From Acanthosepion esculentum (Eukaryota; Mollusca; Cephalopoda; Sepiida; Sepiidae), in NCBI GenBank assembly GCA_964036315.1, contig OZ038488.1:65205909-65269908 (forward strand): a stretch of DNA of 64,000 bases, given 5' to 3'. The translations under genes and the position numbers were made by a program. The notes under the pieces are model-generated. The model was given only the letters and a program-made list of their open reading frames with translations. It searched no databases and had not been told where the DNA came from. Below are positions 22,055-34,225 of this stretch, one piece after another. Each line of letters starts with the position of its first letter. Within the stretch, counting starts at the first letter, position 1.

Positions 22055-22880
22055 TATTATTATTATTATTATTATTTTTATTTCCTTTGATATCTGGCGT
22101 TTACACATTTCTTTCCGGGTCCCGCCCAGGGACCTAAGGTTAGAAATGGCATCATGACACTTTCCACTGCAAAAAAAAAAAAAAATAATTACATAGATAA
22201 AGCCCTTTGTAAAGTGTGGGCTGTACTTGTCAGAACAATTTTTGTATCTCTTTGAGGCATGGACTTCCAGGGATCCCTTCAATCAGCCTACTGGAATCTT
22301 TTCCAACCAGTCCAAGGGCTCCAACTACAACAGGAATTGTTGATGTTCCCATGTGCCACATTTTTGAGATTTCTATTTCAAGGGCCTTGTATTTTGACAG
22401 TTTTTCGAATATCTTCAAAGATACATTGCAGTCTGCAGGGACTGCCATATCAATAAGGAGGCACTTATTTTGTTTGTGGTCTTTAATAACAATGTCTGGG
22501 CGGTTGGCTTTGATTGTTCTGTCAGTGTGTATTGTATAGTCCCATAGAATTGTAACAGGTCCTATCTCCGTAACTGGGTCAGGGTGGTGTCTGTACCAGT
22601 TTCTTTCAGTTTCCTTCCCATAGGAGTTGCAAATTTTCCAGTGCAGATATTGGCCCACTCTGTCATGCCGGGTTTTATATTCAGTGGGTGCCAATATAGT
22701 GCAACCTGATATAAGATGATCAATGGTTTCTGGATATTTGTCACAGAATCTGCATCTTGGGCTAACACAGTATTTTAGTATATGTGCTTGATAATTCCTA
22801 GTTAACAAGCATTGGTCTTGTGCAGCAATGATAAAACCTTCAGTTTCACCTTTCAACCCTGCACTACATAGCCACTGATG
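22055..22880 (-). mobile_element. RLE-LINE (R4/Dong-like), 5' truncated, between (ATT)n tracts
   Basis: Non-LTR retrotransposon end with a CCHC finger and restriction-like endonuclease, 3' UTR and AAT-type tail. The 3' end runs into (ATT)n at 22057-22076 and the truncated 5' end abuts (ATT)n at about 22883-22908. The 3' UTR holds a hairpin (GGTCCC / GGGACC, about 22118-22135) and a run of 15 A's on the plus strand. Homologous to the plus-strand copy at 58487-59202. Confidence 0.8.
22230..22878 (-). pseudogene. RLE-LINE C-terminus: CCHC finger plus restriction-like endonuclease
   Basis: Part of the element polyprotein that nicks the target DNA. The frame is open from the truncation (QWLCSAGLKGETEGF, no Met needed) to a stop at 22230. 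CRFCDKYPETIDHLISGC gives Cys-x2-Cys-x8-His-x4-Cys. RPDIVIKDHKQNKC...IDMAVPAD gives the RPD-x14-D pattern of RLE nucleases, followed by KYKALEIEISKMW and a GALG block. Compared with the 58488 copy, one base is missing from an A-run (T-run on plus, near 22240), which cuts off the last 16 or so residues (…ILRRVL-type end). Both finger and catalytic residues remain. Confidence 0.8.
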
Positions 22881-22912
22881 GGATTATTATTATTATTATT
22901 ATTATTATATAT
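22881..22912. repeat. (ATT)n microsatellite
   Basis: About nine ATT units at the 5' junction of the RLE-LINE. Confidence 0.9.
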
Positions 22913-24135
22913 CTTATTTTTCTTTGTACAGAAAAAATATAAACTACTATTAAATATATTTTATTGACAGTACCAATATAAATGGCCAAAAATCTTTATA
23001 AAAATGTGAAATTTCTTTGATACTATGCATAATTATATTATGCAATCATTATGTAAATTTGGGATGTTAATGTAGTAGCCATTTCATGCAAAAAAGATGG
23101 GGACATGTTTTAAATCATTGTTGTTCTAACTTCCCAGAAAGTTAGGTGTACTCATACAAAGGAAAACAGTAAACAAGACCACAGAAAACTTGTAAGGCGA
23201 TATCCACCACTAAAATAAGTAAACTTTATTTATTTGTTTATACACTAATGTAAGTATGAAACTTTTAATAGAAAATAATTGATTTTTGGTCATTAATTTT
23301 CCATGCATTCTATTCTGTACAACATCCAAATCTTCTATTTGTTTTACTATTTATTATTAATAGTAAGTAAGCATAAATTAAAACTGATTTTAGTTAATTA
23401 TTAATAACCAACAATGTCACAGGAGACAGAGTGAGAAATTTAAGAATTTCAAAACAAACTTATTTTAATTAAAAATTAAAATGAAATATCTTTTCAAAAT
23501 TAATCTTTCAGCTTATTTTTTTGAGAGCACAATAATATAATTTCTCTTTTTGTTGCCATATTTCACAAATTCACAAAAAAACTTTCTCAAAATATTTTGC
23601 AAAACAAACATTAGACAAGAAATATTTACACAGAATTTTATCTAACTACTACTGAGTTGAAATTGTTTTTCATTTATTTTTGTCAACTGCCAATTATTAA
23701 ATATTCTTTAATCAGTATGTTCAACTTACTGTAATTTTAGTGTTAAAACGATAAAATACGGTTGAGAAATGTTTCATAAACGAAGCTCTTTGTCAACCTT
23801 ATATATAATCTATAAATAGATAAAATTTGTCGAATTTGTATAATGTGTTAATGTTTTTTTTATTTAAACATTCCCTCTAAGTGATTGGGATAAACATTTA
23901 TGAACAATGGATCTGTCCAAAAGAAAATAAGTTTACTGTTGCGATTTCATTTGGGTTGTGTGTGTGTGGGAGGGCAGTAGGTTGCACCAGTCACAATCCT
24001 TGCCCTGGGCACTACCAGACCTCTGCACACCAGTGAATCTATCAAACACTTCACAACAGATAAATTAATTAAGTTGCACCCAAATCTAAAAGACCTCCTA
24101 AAAGCCAAAGGCTTAAAAAAAACATTCACCTCATG
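22913..24135. other. AT-rich DNA, no gene recognised
   Basis: Mostly unique AT-rich sequence. A G+T run and a less AT-rich patch occur at 23950-24060. No domain or repeat match. Confidence 0.35.
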
Positions 24136-24149
24136 ATAGCTTAAAAGTC

Positions 24150-24235
24150 AAGAAAATAGTTGGCAATTACCAACCGGGTTTGAACACGGATCACCAGAGA
24201 GCAAGCACAGTTGATCTCATCTTGAAATAATTAGG
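24150..24235 (-). mobile_element. Possible tRNA-derived SINE relic
   Basis: On the minus strand GATCCGTGTTCAAACCCGGT is a good B-box/T-arm match. The A box is not clear. No body sequence shared with the other SINEs. Confidence 0.3.
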
Positions 24236-24398
24236 TTAAGTAATGGGTAAAGGAAGAATACATATATAGGAATTAGTGCCATCTGAGTGAGGATTGGTTG
24301 AAGGCATTACTATTGTTGTATCTGTGATTTACAAAGTCTTTCCTACAAATGGGCATTACAAAAGAAAGAAAGGTTGATGCCCAACTACACATTAAAAT

Positions 24399-24407
<9 letters not shown>

Positions 24408-24458
<51 letters not shown>
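24408..24458. repeat. (CA)n-(TA)n microsatellite
   Basis: A short CA run passing into TA units, left border of the FB1 copy. Confidence 0.9.
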
Positions 24459-24461
<3 letters not shown>

Positions 24462-24663
24462 GAAATATAGTCTTAAGATGTGCTATATTTATGTGATAAA
24501 GTGCTCAATATCAGAGATAGAGCGTGTGTAAATATAAAAGTGAACATAGAAGTTAACACTTAGAGGTGACAGTCTGTTTCATGGTAGATGTAATCGTCAG
24601 GCCTGATGATTGCATCTAGCATGAAACAGACTGTCACCTTAAAGTGTTAACTTCTATGTTCAC

Positions 24664-24670
<7 letters not shown>
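24458..24670. mobile_element. FB1 foldback element, outer arm plus palindrome
   Basis: Outer segment (24458-24536) as at 9227, then a palindrome of about 64-base arms: AAAGTGAACATAGAAGTTAA ... CAGTCTGTTTCATG, centre TCAGGCCTGA near 24597-24606, and the reverse complement back to CACTTTCA. TA tracts lie on both sides. There is no open frame. The arms carry TTAACACTT where the 33966 copy has TCAACACTT, identically in both arms. Confidence 0.8.

Positions 24671-24700
<30 letters not shown>
24668..24700. repeat. (TA)n microsatellite
   Basis: Right border of the FB1 copy. Confidence 0.9.
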
Positions 24701-24702
<2 letters not shown>

Positions 24703-24930
24703 TATACATATGCAATCATGAAACATAAGTAATGATCCACACATTGTTATTGTTTAGGTAGGTATCTGTCTTTTGGTCTTCTTTCCTTAGTTTATATTTC
24801 ATTTACCCATTTTCTTACATCGTTTTTTTCTTGGTTTATTCGTTGTTATATTTTCTTTTTATTAAGTTTTCTTTTGGTCACTTGGCAGGCTTTCTGTTGG
24901 TTGTACCAACACTTTGGGTTTTTGTGTGTG

Positions 24931-24931
<1 letters not shown>

Positions 24932-25022
<91 letters not shown>

Positions 25023-25024
25023 TA
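24932..25024. repeat. (TA)n microsatellite, long
   Basis: More than 40 TA units with one TG interruption. Confidence 0.95.
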
Positions 25025-25035
25025 TTTCTAAATAG

Positions 25036-25252
25036 TTAATGGATTTTTATTTTTAATCCAGGGTATTTTTATTACTTCCAATGTCATTTTATCAGTAATG
25101 TTATTTCAACTACTGGCCCGTACACTTGAGAGATGCATAGACAAAATAAACACTGTTTAATAAACATGGCATTCTACTCAAATATGGCTATCTGCTAAAT
25201 ATAATGTTTAAAGTAATAAAAATATACCAGATTAAAAATAAAAATTCATTAA
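25036..25252. mobile_element. Short foldback/MITE beside (TA)n
   Basis: TTAATGGATTTTTATTTTTA ... TATTTTTATTACTT (25038-25079) is matched by its reverse complement at 25210-25250 with few mismatches. The middle (about 130 bases) is unique here. The left end abuts a long (TA)n. Confidence 0.6.
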
Positions 25253-26640
25253 CACTTCAGAAAGCTTTGTTTATGTTTCAGATACAAAATCGAGCAGATT
25301 CAAGAAAAAATCTGAATGATGAGATGTTGCTTTAAGGTAATAGGACCTTACTTGGCTGTGAGGCTCTCTGTTGATAAGTGGACTAAAACATTCTATATCA
25401 GATGGTAGTTCCTCCTCCAAAAGGGGACACAGGTTCTGGACATCCATCTATAAAAACATATGAGAAAGACTGCATACACTATGCTTATTCCTCAACTTAT
25501 CATTCTGTTTGATTCTAATCCATATTTGATCTACATTTGACCCCAAACTCCTAGTTTTATCAGTATTACAGTCTCTCATATCTCCAACACCACATAACAA
25601 TAAGATAATAAAAAAATACTTATTTTGTTGTTTCCGTGTATTGCTCTTTCTCATTTTTATGAGTATTTTTGTATATGTAAATGTTAGTAAATTATTTACT
25701 CAGGGACCCTATAACCCCAAAGAGGGACTCTCTTGGATCCAGATGAAAATGTAGTCTACATACAGAGAAGGCCCGAAACCATACACTCATTGTTCAACAA
25801 TGATTGTCCAGGGTGAAATAAACATATAATGTTATGTATGAGAGATGAGAGATTTAGTTTTTTTTTTATTAGTAGGTACAACAAATAGTACTACACTATC
25901 TCTCTTCGTGCAACTAGGAAATACTGTCTGGTGAACAGATCCCTGGCCACCAAGCATGAGAAATATATTTTAGGCTGCTTCTTTCAAAGATGAAACTGAT
26001 GGTGGCTAAAATGGTAAAAGTTTGTCTTTGATGCTAGTTGTTGGTATTTGAAGTCAGGTAAATGCAAGAATTTTGGATGATAATTCAGTAGCTAATTTGA
26101 TCTTTTAATACTTTATAATCTATCTACTGCATTCACATGCTTCTGAAATCAGCAATACCCATGTGGCATGAATGTCTATCCACTTCATCTCCCTATCTTT
26201 AATGCTCATCAGCTGATTTCAAATCCCAAGCCTCTCATTCATGAGTGCATTTTTTTCTTCTTTATTTCTTATCTCCCCTTATTTTCCCAACTATCTTCAT
26301 CAGTTCTCTTTCTTTTTGTTTTTTCTTTTTTTCCCCCTTCTCACACAAGATGAGCGAAAGATTATCTACCTCCTCCCTACTGCCTGTCTCTGTATTTCAA
26401 TGAAACACAAGACAGTAAACATTATTTTTTGTAATACAAGTAAAAATAAATCCTGCTGTCAAGTAGACGGCTCACAAAAACCAACAAAATGACAATCTTT
26501 CTAACTTTTCAAAACCAAAATATATATATTTTAAAATAACATACATTAAAACTTGGTCCTCTATATCTTATACAGATGTCAAAATGCTTATAAAATATAT
26601 TTATTAACTTTTTTCTATAATATCTTTAACCTTTCTCTAT
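25253..26640. other. AT-rich DNA, no gene recognised
   Basis: The patches 25340-25450 and 25700-25810 are less AT-rich and could be eroded repeats, but nothing matches within the window. A pyrimidine-rich run lies at 26240-26345. Confidence 0.35.
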
Positions 26641-29600
26641 TAGATCAATAAAATGTTTCCAGGATTTTTTCACAAAACTTTTGATTCATATGAATTCATA
26701 TCCTAATTATTCATTCATCATGCTCTTCTTTTTCCTTACATCTATTTTAGCAAAATTATTTAACTCCATCATTGTAGATTGATACTAAAGTTTCTAGCAA
26801 TTTTGTCATATCTTTTATTCATAAAAATTCATAGCCTCATTATTCAGTCATTAAAATATTTTCCCTGCCTTTCTTTATTCTGAAATCACTTTCAGCAAAA
26901 TTATTTAACTCCATCATTGTAGATTGATACTAAAGTTTCTAGCAATTTTGTCATATCTTTTATTCATAAAAATTCATAGCCTCATTATTCAGTCATTAAA
27001 ATATTTTCCCTGCCTTTCTTTATTCTGAAATCACTTTCAGCAAAATTATTTAACTCCATCATTGTAGATTGATACTAAAGTTTCTAGCAATTTTGTCATA
27101 TCTTTTATTCATAAAAATTCATAGCCTCATTATTCAGTCATTAAAATATTTTCCCTGCCTTTCTTTATTCTGAAATCACTTTCAGCAAAATTATTTAACT
27201 CCATCATTGTAGATTGATACTAAAGTTTCTAGCAATTTTGTCATATCTTTTATTCATAAAAATTCATAGCCTCATTATTCAGTCATTAAAATATTTTCCC
27301 TGCCTTTCTTTATTCTGAAATCACTTTCAGCAAAATTATTTAACTCCATCATTGTAGATTGATGCTAAAGTTTCTAGCAATTTTGTCATATCTTTTATTC
27401 ATAAAAATTCATAGCCTCATTATTCAGTCATTAAAATATTTTCCCTGCCTTTCTTTATTCTGAAATCACTTTCAGCAAAATTATTTAACTCCATCATTGT
27501 AGATTGATACTAAAGTTTCTAGCAATTTTGTCATATCTTTTATTCATAAAAATTCATAGCCTCATTATTCAGTCATTAAAATATTTTCCCTGCCTTTCTT
27601 TATTCTGAAATCACTTTCAGCAAAATTATTTAACTCCATCATTGTAGATTGATGCTAAAGTTTCTAGCAATTTTGTCATATCTTTTATTCATAAAAATTC
27701 ATAGCCTCATTATTCAGTCATTAAAATATTTTCCCTGCCTTTCTTTATTCTGAAATCACTTTCAGCAAAATTATTTAACTCCATCATTGTAGATTGATAC
27801 TAAAGTTTCTAGCAATTTTGTCATATCTTTTATTCATAAAAATTCATAGCCTCATTATTCAGTCATTAAAATATTTTCCCTGCCTTTCTTTATTCTGAAA
27901 TCACTTTCAGCAAAATTATTTAACTCCATCATTGTAGATTGATGCTAAAGTTTCTAGCAATTTTGTCATATCTTTTATTCATAAAAATTCATAGCCTCAT
28001 TATTCAGTCATTAAAATATTTTCCCTGCCTTTCTTTATTCTGAAATCACTTTCAGCAAAATTATTTAACTCCATCATTGTAGATTGATACTAAAGTTTCT
28101 AGCAATTTTGTCATATCTTTTATTCATAAAAATTCATAGCCTCATTATTCAGTCATTAAAATATTTTCCCTGCCTTTCTTTATTCTGAAATCACTTTCAG
28201 CAAAATTATTTAACTCCATCATTGTAGATTGATGCTAAAGTTTCTAGCAATTTTGTCATATCTTTTATTCATAAAAATTCATAGCCTCATTATTCAGTCA
28301 TTAAAATATTTTCCCTGCCTTTCTTTATTCTGAAATCACTTTCAGCAAAATTATTTAACTCCATCATTGTAGATTGATACTAAAGTTTCTAGCAATTTTG
28401 TCATATCTTTTATTCATAAAAATTCATAGCCTCATTATTCAGTCATTAAAATATTTTCCCTGCCTTTCTTTATTCTGAAATCACTTTCAGCAAAATTATT
28501 TAACTCCATCATTGTAGATTGATACTAAAGTTTCTAGCAATTTTGTCATATCTTTTATTCATAAAAATTCATAGCCTCATTATTCAGTCATTAAAATATT
28601 TTCCCTGCCTTTCTTTATTCTGAAATCACTTTCAGCAAAATTATTTAACTCCATCATTGTAGATTGATACTAAAGTTTCTAGCAATTTTGTCATATCTTT
28701 TATTCATAAAAATTCATAGCCTCATTATTCAGTCATTAAAATATTTTCCCTGCCTTTCTTTATTCTGAAATCACTTTCAGCAAAATTATTTAACTCCATC
28801 ATTGTAGATTGATACTAAAGTTTCTAGCAATTTTGTCATATCTTTTATTCATAAAAATTCATAGCCTCATTATTCAGTCATTAAAATATTTTCCCTGCCT
28901 TTCTTTATTCTGAAATCACTTTCAGCAAAATTATTTAACTCCATCATTGTAGATTGATACTAAAGTTTCTAGCAATTTTGTCATATCTTTTATTCATAAA
29001 AATTCATAGCCTCATTATTCAGTCATTAAAATATTTTCCCTGCCTTTCTTTATTCTGAAATCACTTTCAGCAAAATTATTTAACTCCATCATTGTAGATT
29101 GATACTAAAGTTTCTAGCAATTTTGTCATATCTTTTATTCATAAAAATTCATAGCCTCATTATTCAGTCATTAAAATATTTTCCCTGCCTTTCTTTATTC
29201 TGAAATCACTTTCAGCAAAATTATTTAACTCCATCATTGTAGATTGATACTAAAGTTTCTAGCAATTTTGTCATATCTTTTATTCATAAAAATTCATAGC
29301 CTCATTATTCAGTCATTAAAATATTTTCCCTGCCTTTCTTTATTCTGAAATCACTTTCAGCAAAATTATTTAACTCCATCATTGTAGATTGATACTAAAG
29401 TTTCTAGCAATTTTGTCATATCTTTTATTCATAAAAATTCATAGCCTCATTATTCAGTCATTAAAATATTTTCCCTGCCTTTCTTTATTCTGAAATCACT
29501 TTCAGCAAAATTATTTAACTCCATCATTGTAGATTGATACTAAAGTTTCTAGCAATTTTGTCATATCTTTTATTCATAAAAATTCATAGCCTCATTATTC

Positions 29601-32545
29601 AGTCATTAAAATATTTTCCCTGCCTTTCTTTATTCTGAAATCACTTTCAGCAAAATTATTTAACTCCATCATTGTAGATTGATACTAAAGTTTCTAGCAA
29701 TTTTGTCATATCTTTTATTCATAAAAATTCATAGCCTCATTATTCAGTCATTAAAATATTTTCCCTGCCTTTCTTTATTCTGAAATCACTTTCAGCAAAA
29801 TTATTTAACTCCATCATTGTAGATTGATACTAAAGTTTCTAGCAATTTTGTCATATCTTTTATTCATAAAAATTCATAGCCTCATTATTCAGTCATTAAA
29901 ATATTTTCCCTGCCTTTCTTTATTCTGAAATCACTTTCAGCAAAATTATTTAACTCCATCATTGTAGATTGATACTAAAGTTTCTAGCAATTTTGTCATA
30001 TCTTTTATTCATAAAAATTCATAGCCTCATTATTCAGTCATTAAAATATTTTCCCTGCCTTTCTTTATTCTGAAATCACTTTCAGCAAAATTATTTAACT
30101 CCATCATTGTAGATTGATACTAAAGTTTCTAGCAATTTTGTCATATCTTTTATTCATAAAAATTCATAGCCTCATTATTCAGTCATTAAAATATTTTCCC
30201 TGCCTTTCTTTATTCTGAAATCACTTTCAGCAAAATTATTTAACTCCATCATTGTAGATTGATGCTAAAGTTTCTAGCAATTTTGTCATATCTTTTATTC
30301 ATAAAAATTCATAGCCTCATTATTCAGTCATTAAAATATTTTCCCTGCCTTTCTTTATTCTGAAATCACTTTCAGCAAAATTATTTAACTCCATCATTGT
30401 AGATTGATACTAAAGTTTCTAGCAATTTTGTCATATCTTTTATTCATAAAAATTCATAGCCTCATTATTCAGTCATTAAAATATTTTCCCTGCCTTTCTT
30501 TATTCTGAAATCACTTTCAGCAAAATTATTTAACTCCATCATTGTAGATTGATACTAAAGTTTCTAGCAATTTTGTCATATCTTTTATTCATAAAAATTC
30601 ATAGCCTCATTATTCAGTCATTAAAATATTTTCCCTGCCTTTCTTTATTCTGAAATCACTTTCAGCAAAATTATTTAACTCCATCATTGTAGATTGATAC
30701 TAAAGTTTCTAGCAATTTTGTCATATCTTTTATTCATAAAAATTCATAGCCTCATTATTCAGTCATTAAAATATTTTCCCTGCCTTTCTTTATTCTGAAA
30801 TCACTTTCAGCAAAATTATTTAACTCCATCATTGTAGATTGATACTAAAGTTTCTAGCAATTTTGTCATATCTTTTATTCATAAAAATTCATAGCCTCAT
30901 TATTCAGTCATTAAAATATTTTCCCTGCCTTTCTTTATTCTGAAATCACTTTCAGCAAAATTATTTAACTCCATCATTGTAGATTGATACTAAAGTTTCT
31001 AGCAATTTTGTCATATCTTTTATTCATAAAAATTCATAGCCTCATTATTCAGTCATTAAAATATTTTCCCTGCCTTTCTTTATTCTGAAATCACTTTCAG
31101 CAAAATTATTTAACTCCATCATTGTAGATTGATACTAAAGTTTCTAGCAATTTTGTCATATCTTTTATTCATAAAAATTCATAGCCTCATTATTCAGTCA
31201 TTAAAATATTTTCCCTGCCTTTCTTTATTCTGAAATCACTTTCAGCAAAATTATTTAACTCCATCATTGTAGATTGATACTAAAGTTTCTAGCAATTTTG
31301 TCATATCTTTTATTCATAAAAATTCATAGCCTCATTATTCAGTCATTAAAATATTTTCCCTGCCTTTCTTTATTCTGAAATCACTTTCAGCAAAATTATT
31401 TAACTCCATCATTGTAGATTGATACTAAAGTTTCTAGCAATTTTGTCATATCTTTTATTCATAAAAATTCATAGCCTCATTATTCAGTCATTAAAATATT
31501 TTCCCTGCCTTTCTTTATTCTGAAATCACTTTCAGCAAAATTATTTAACTCCATCATTGTAGATTGATACTAAAGTTTCTAGCAATTTTGTCATATCTTT
31601 TATTCATAAAAATTCATAGCCTCATTATTCAGTCATTAAAATATTTTCCCTGCCTTTCTTTATTCTGAAATCACTTTCAGCAAAATTATTTAACTCCATC
31701 ATTGTAGATTGATACTAAAGTTTCTAGCAATTTTGTCATATCTTTTATTCATAAAAATTCATAGCCTCATTATTCAGTCATTAAAATATTTTCCCTGCCT
31801 TTCTTTATTCTGAAATCACTTTCAGCAAAATTATTTAACTCCATCATTGTAGATTGATACTAAAGTTTCTAGCAATTTTGTCATATCTTTTATTCATAAA
31901 AATTCATAGCCTCATTATTCAGTCATTAAAATATTTTCCCTGCCTTTCTTTATTCTGAAATCACTTTCAGCAAAATTATTTAACTCCATCATTGTAGATT
32001 GATACTAAAGTTTCTAGCAATTTTGTCATATCTTTTATTCATAAAAATTCATAGCCTCATTATTCAGTCATTAAAATATTTTCCCTGCCTTTCTTTATTC
32101 TGAAATCACTTTCAGCAAAATTATTTAATTCTATCATTGTAGATTGATGCTAAAGTTTCCAGAATTTCAACAAATCTTTTATTCAAATAACTTCATCGCC
32201 TCATTATTCAGTCATTGAAGTATTTTCCATGCCTTTCTATATTCTGAAATCAATTCCAGCAAAATTATTTAATTCTATCATTGTAGATTGATGCTAAAGT
32301 TTCCAGAATTTCAACAAATCTTTTATTCAAATAACTTCATCGCCTCATTATTCAGTCATTGAAGTATTTTCCATGCCTTTCTATATGCTGAAATCAATTC
32401 CAGCAAAATTATTTAATTCCATCATTGGAGACTGATGCTGAAGTTTCCAGCAATTTTGTCACATCTTTTATTCATATACATTCATGTCATCCTTAGTCAG
32501 TCATCAAAGTACTTTCCCTGTGTTTCTATGACATTCTAACACCAT
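26640..32545. repeat. 145-bp satellite array, about 40 units
   Basis: Unit of exactly 145 bases, anchored on GATACTAAAGTTTCTAGCAA at 26781 and every 145 bases to 32001 (37 positions), nearly identical. The next two units (32146, 32290) are 144 bases and diverged, and a last eroded one starts near 32434. An eroded unit also precedes the array (about 26644). GATGC replaces GATAC at 27361, 27651, 27941, 28231 and 30261. The unit length is not a multiple of three and shows no conserved frame. Role unknown; length is close to a nucleosome, as in many centromeric or heterochromatic satellites. Confidence 0.95.
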
Positions 32546-32579
32546 TCAAATGAAGTGTTTATTCCATCATAAAATAAAG

Positions 32580-33685
32580 ATTCTGGTTTTGAATTGATGA
32601 ATTCTTTGAGGAATCTTTTTATATCATCTATTTGTTTGAATTCCTAAGAAATAATTGTCTGAAATTTGTGGAGATATTCACGCACACCATAGGAGTCATA
32701 AATTTGGGCTTGTGTTCACGAGGAAAAACAGTACAAACAAACGTACACAATAACAATAAAATACATGGTAAATTGTATGGTAATTTCATACAATTTTATT
32801 TATGTATTTATGTGTGTATTGGTGTGTCTGTGTTTTAAATTACAATTGTGATAATGTTCATGCTATAAAAAGGAGTGAGTCACTCTGTAATATCACAAGT
32901 CCTATTATGGAGGGAAGTGACACACGTGTTGTCACCCTGACAGTTCTTGGGTGAAGAGATTGATTCTCACGTCATTTGGCAGGATGTCTGTACTTCCGGC
33001 AGGAACAGTCCCTGTTGCATGCTGGGATTAATTTTATTATTTTTATTTATTTAATTTATTTTAAACGAGGTTTAAATGTTATTTTATTTTATTTATAATT
33101 TTCATTATTATTATTATTATTATTTTATATTTTATTTTTACTTATAATAATAACAATGTCCCTACAAGGTATCAGGTGTAGAGAATATGTCATCTGAGGA
33201 AGAATTCCTCATCTCAGCTTAATGATTGCTTCCTATTTCATATTTACAACTTGAGGACAGTTGCTTTCATGCAGCAAAATCACTGCTCGAATTCCATCTC
33301 CAGGTAAGGTATTTTTTCTTCCATTGCATAACACCACAATTGCTAAAAAATCAGAACATTAATCTGAAAAATCATAATCATGTTCTTAAACAGCCTCATC
33401 AAATTGTGACTTCCATATGGATAATCCATGGCATCGAATCTGTTCAGAAATATCTAAATTGTCAGCTGCATACAACCACTTTTTCAGATCAACGGTTAAA
33501 AATGACTTTGAGTGAGTGAAGCCCGTGGGTCTTGCTGAAGACCGCACTTCTTTAAACCTTGTAAACTGATGCTACAGAACCACAAAGAACTGTATCAAAT
33601 AACAGAAACCACATCACTTGAGGACTTTTAACAGTAGCAACAACTAAAATGGATGTCATACATAACTCAAAGAGAAAATAATGGC
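32580..33685. other. AT-rich DNA, no gene recognised
   Basis: Includes low-complexity (ATTTT)n-like sequence at 33030-33150. Two frames at 32632-32838 and 33226-33519 have no recognisable domain. Confidence 0.35.
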
Positions 33686-33689
33686 ATAA

Positions 33690-33880
33690 TCAAGATGTTA
33701 ACATTCTGCACTACTTCAAATAAAAGGTTAGGAAGGAAACTCCTATCAATGCTGAAAAAAGTAATAACACCTACTCGACTTGAGAAATCTATTTTCCTAA
33801 AAATTGTTTTAAGAGAAAAATTTTATAAATTTCAACTGAAAGTAGTACTGGCTACTCAGTCAATGAATGCAGTGTCAAAA
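33690..33880 (+). repeat. Repeat X, copy 1
   Basis: Matches 44290-44465 over ACTTCAAATAAAAGGTTAG, CGACTTGAGAAATCTATTTTCC, GTTTTAAGAGAAAAATTTTA and TCAATGAATGC. Function and class unknown. Confidence 0.55.
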
Positions 33881-33927
33881 GAATCAAATTCAACATGTTC
33901 AGAAGAAATGAATTTCAACATGTAGAG

Positions 33928-33929
<2 letters not shown>

Positions 33930-33965
<36 letters not shown>
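33930..33965. repeat. (TA)n microsatellite
   Basis: Left border of the third FB1 copy. Confidence 0.9.
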
Positions 33966-33969
<4 letters not shown>

Positions 33970-34156
33970 AGTGAACATAGAAGTCAACACTTAGAGGGAA
34001 CAGTCTGTTTCATGCTAGATGCAATGGTCAGGCATGAAACAGACTGTCGCCTCTAAGTGTTGACTTCTATGTTCACTTTTATATTAACACACACGCTATC
34101 TTTGATATTGAGCACTTTATCCCATAAATGTAGCACATCTTAAGACTATATTTCTT

Positions 34157-34158
<2 letters not shown>
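33966..34158. mobile_element. FB1 foldback element, palindrome plus right outer arm
   Basis: AAAGTGAACATAGAAGTCAA...CAGTCTGTTTCATG, a loop with GGTCAGGC, then the inverted arm. After it comes the outer segment in reverse (GCTATCTTTGATATTGAGC ... CTATATTTCTTCA). Its outer arm is on the opposite side from the 24458 and 63641 copies, implying a complete element has outer arms on both sides. About a dozen bases of the inner right arm are missing. Confidence 0.8.

Positions 34159-34159
<1 letters not shown>

Positions 34160-34204
<45 letters not shown>
34160..34204. repeat. (CA)n-(TA)n microsatellite
   Basis: Right border of the FB1 copy. Confidence 0.9.
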
Positions 34205-34208
<4 letters not shown>

Positions 34209-34225
34209 TATATATATAATATGTA

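Noticed and set aside
22216..22539. Plus-strand frames opposite the RLE-LINE (also minus-strand frames at 58694-59020)
   Set aside because: Antisense shadows of the RLE-LINE coding strand; they recur only because the element does.
26640..32545. CRISPR array or tandem-repeat protein
   Set aside because: Units follow each other without variable spacers, and 145 bases does not keep a reading frame. It is a satellite.
33226..33925. Two consecutive frames as exons of a gene
   Set aside because: The second overlaps repeat X, which is also present at 44290 with a broken frame.
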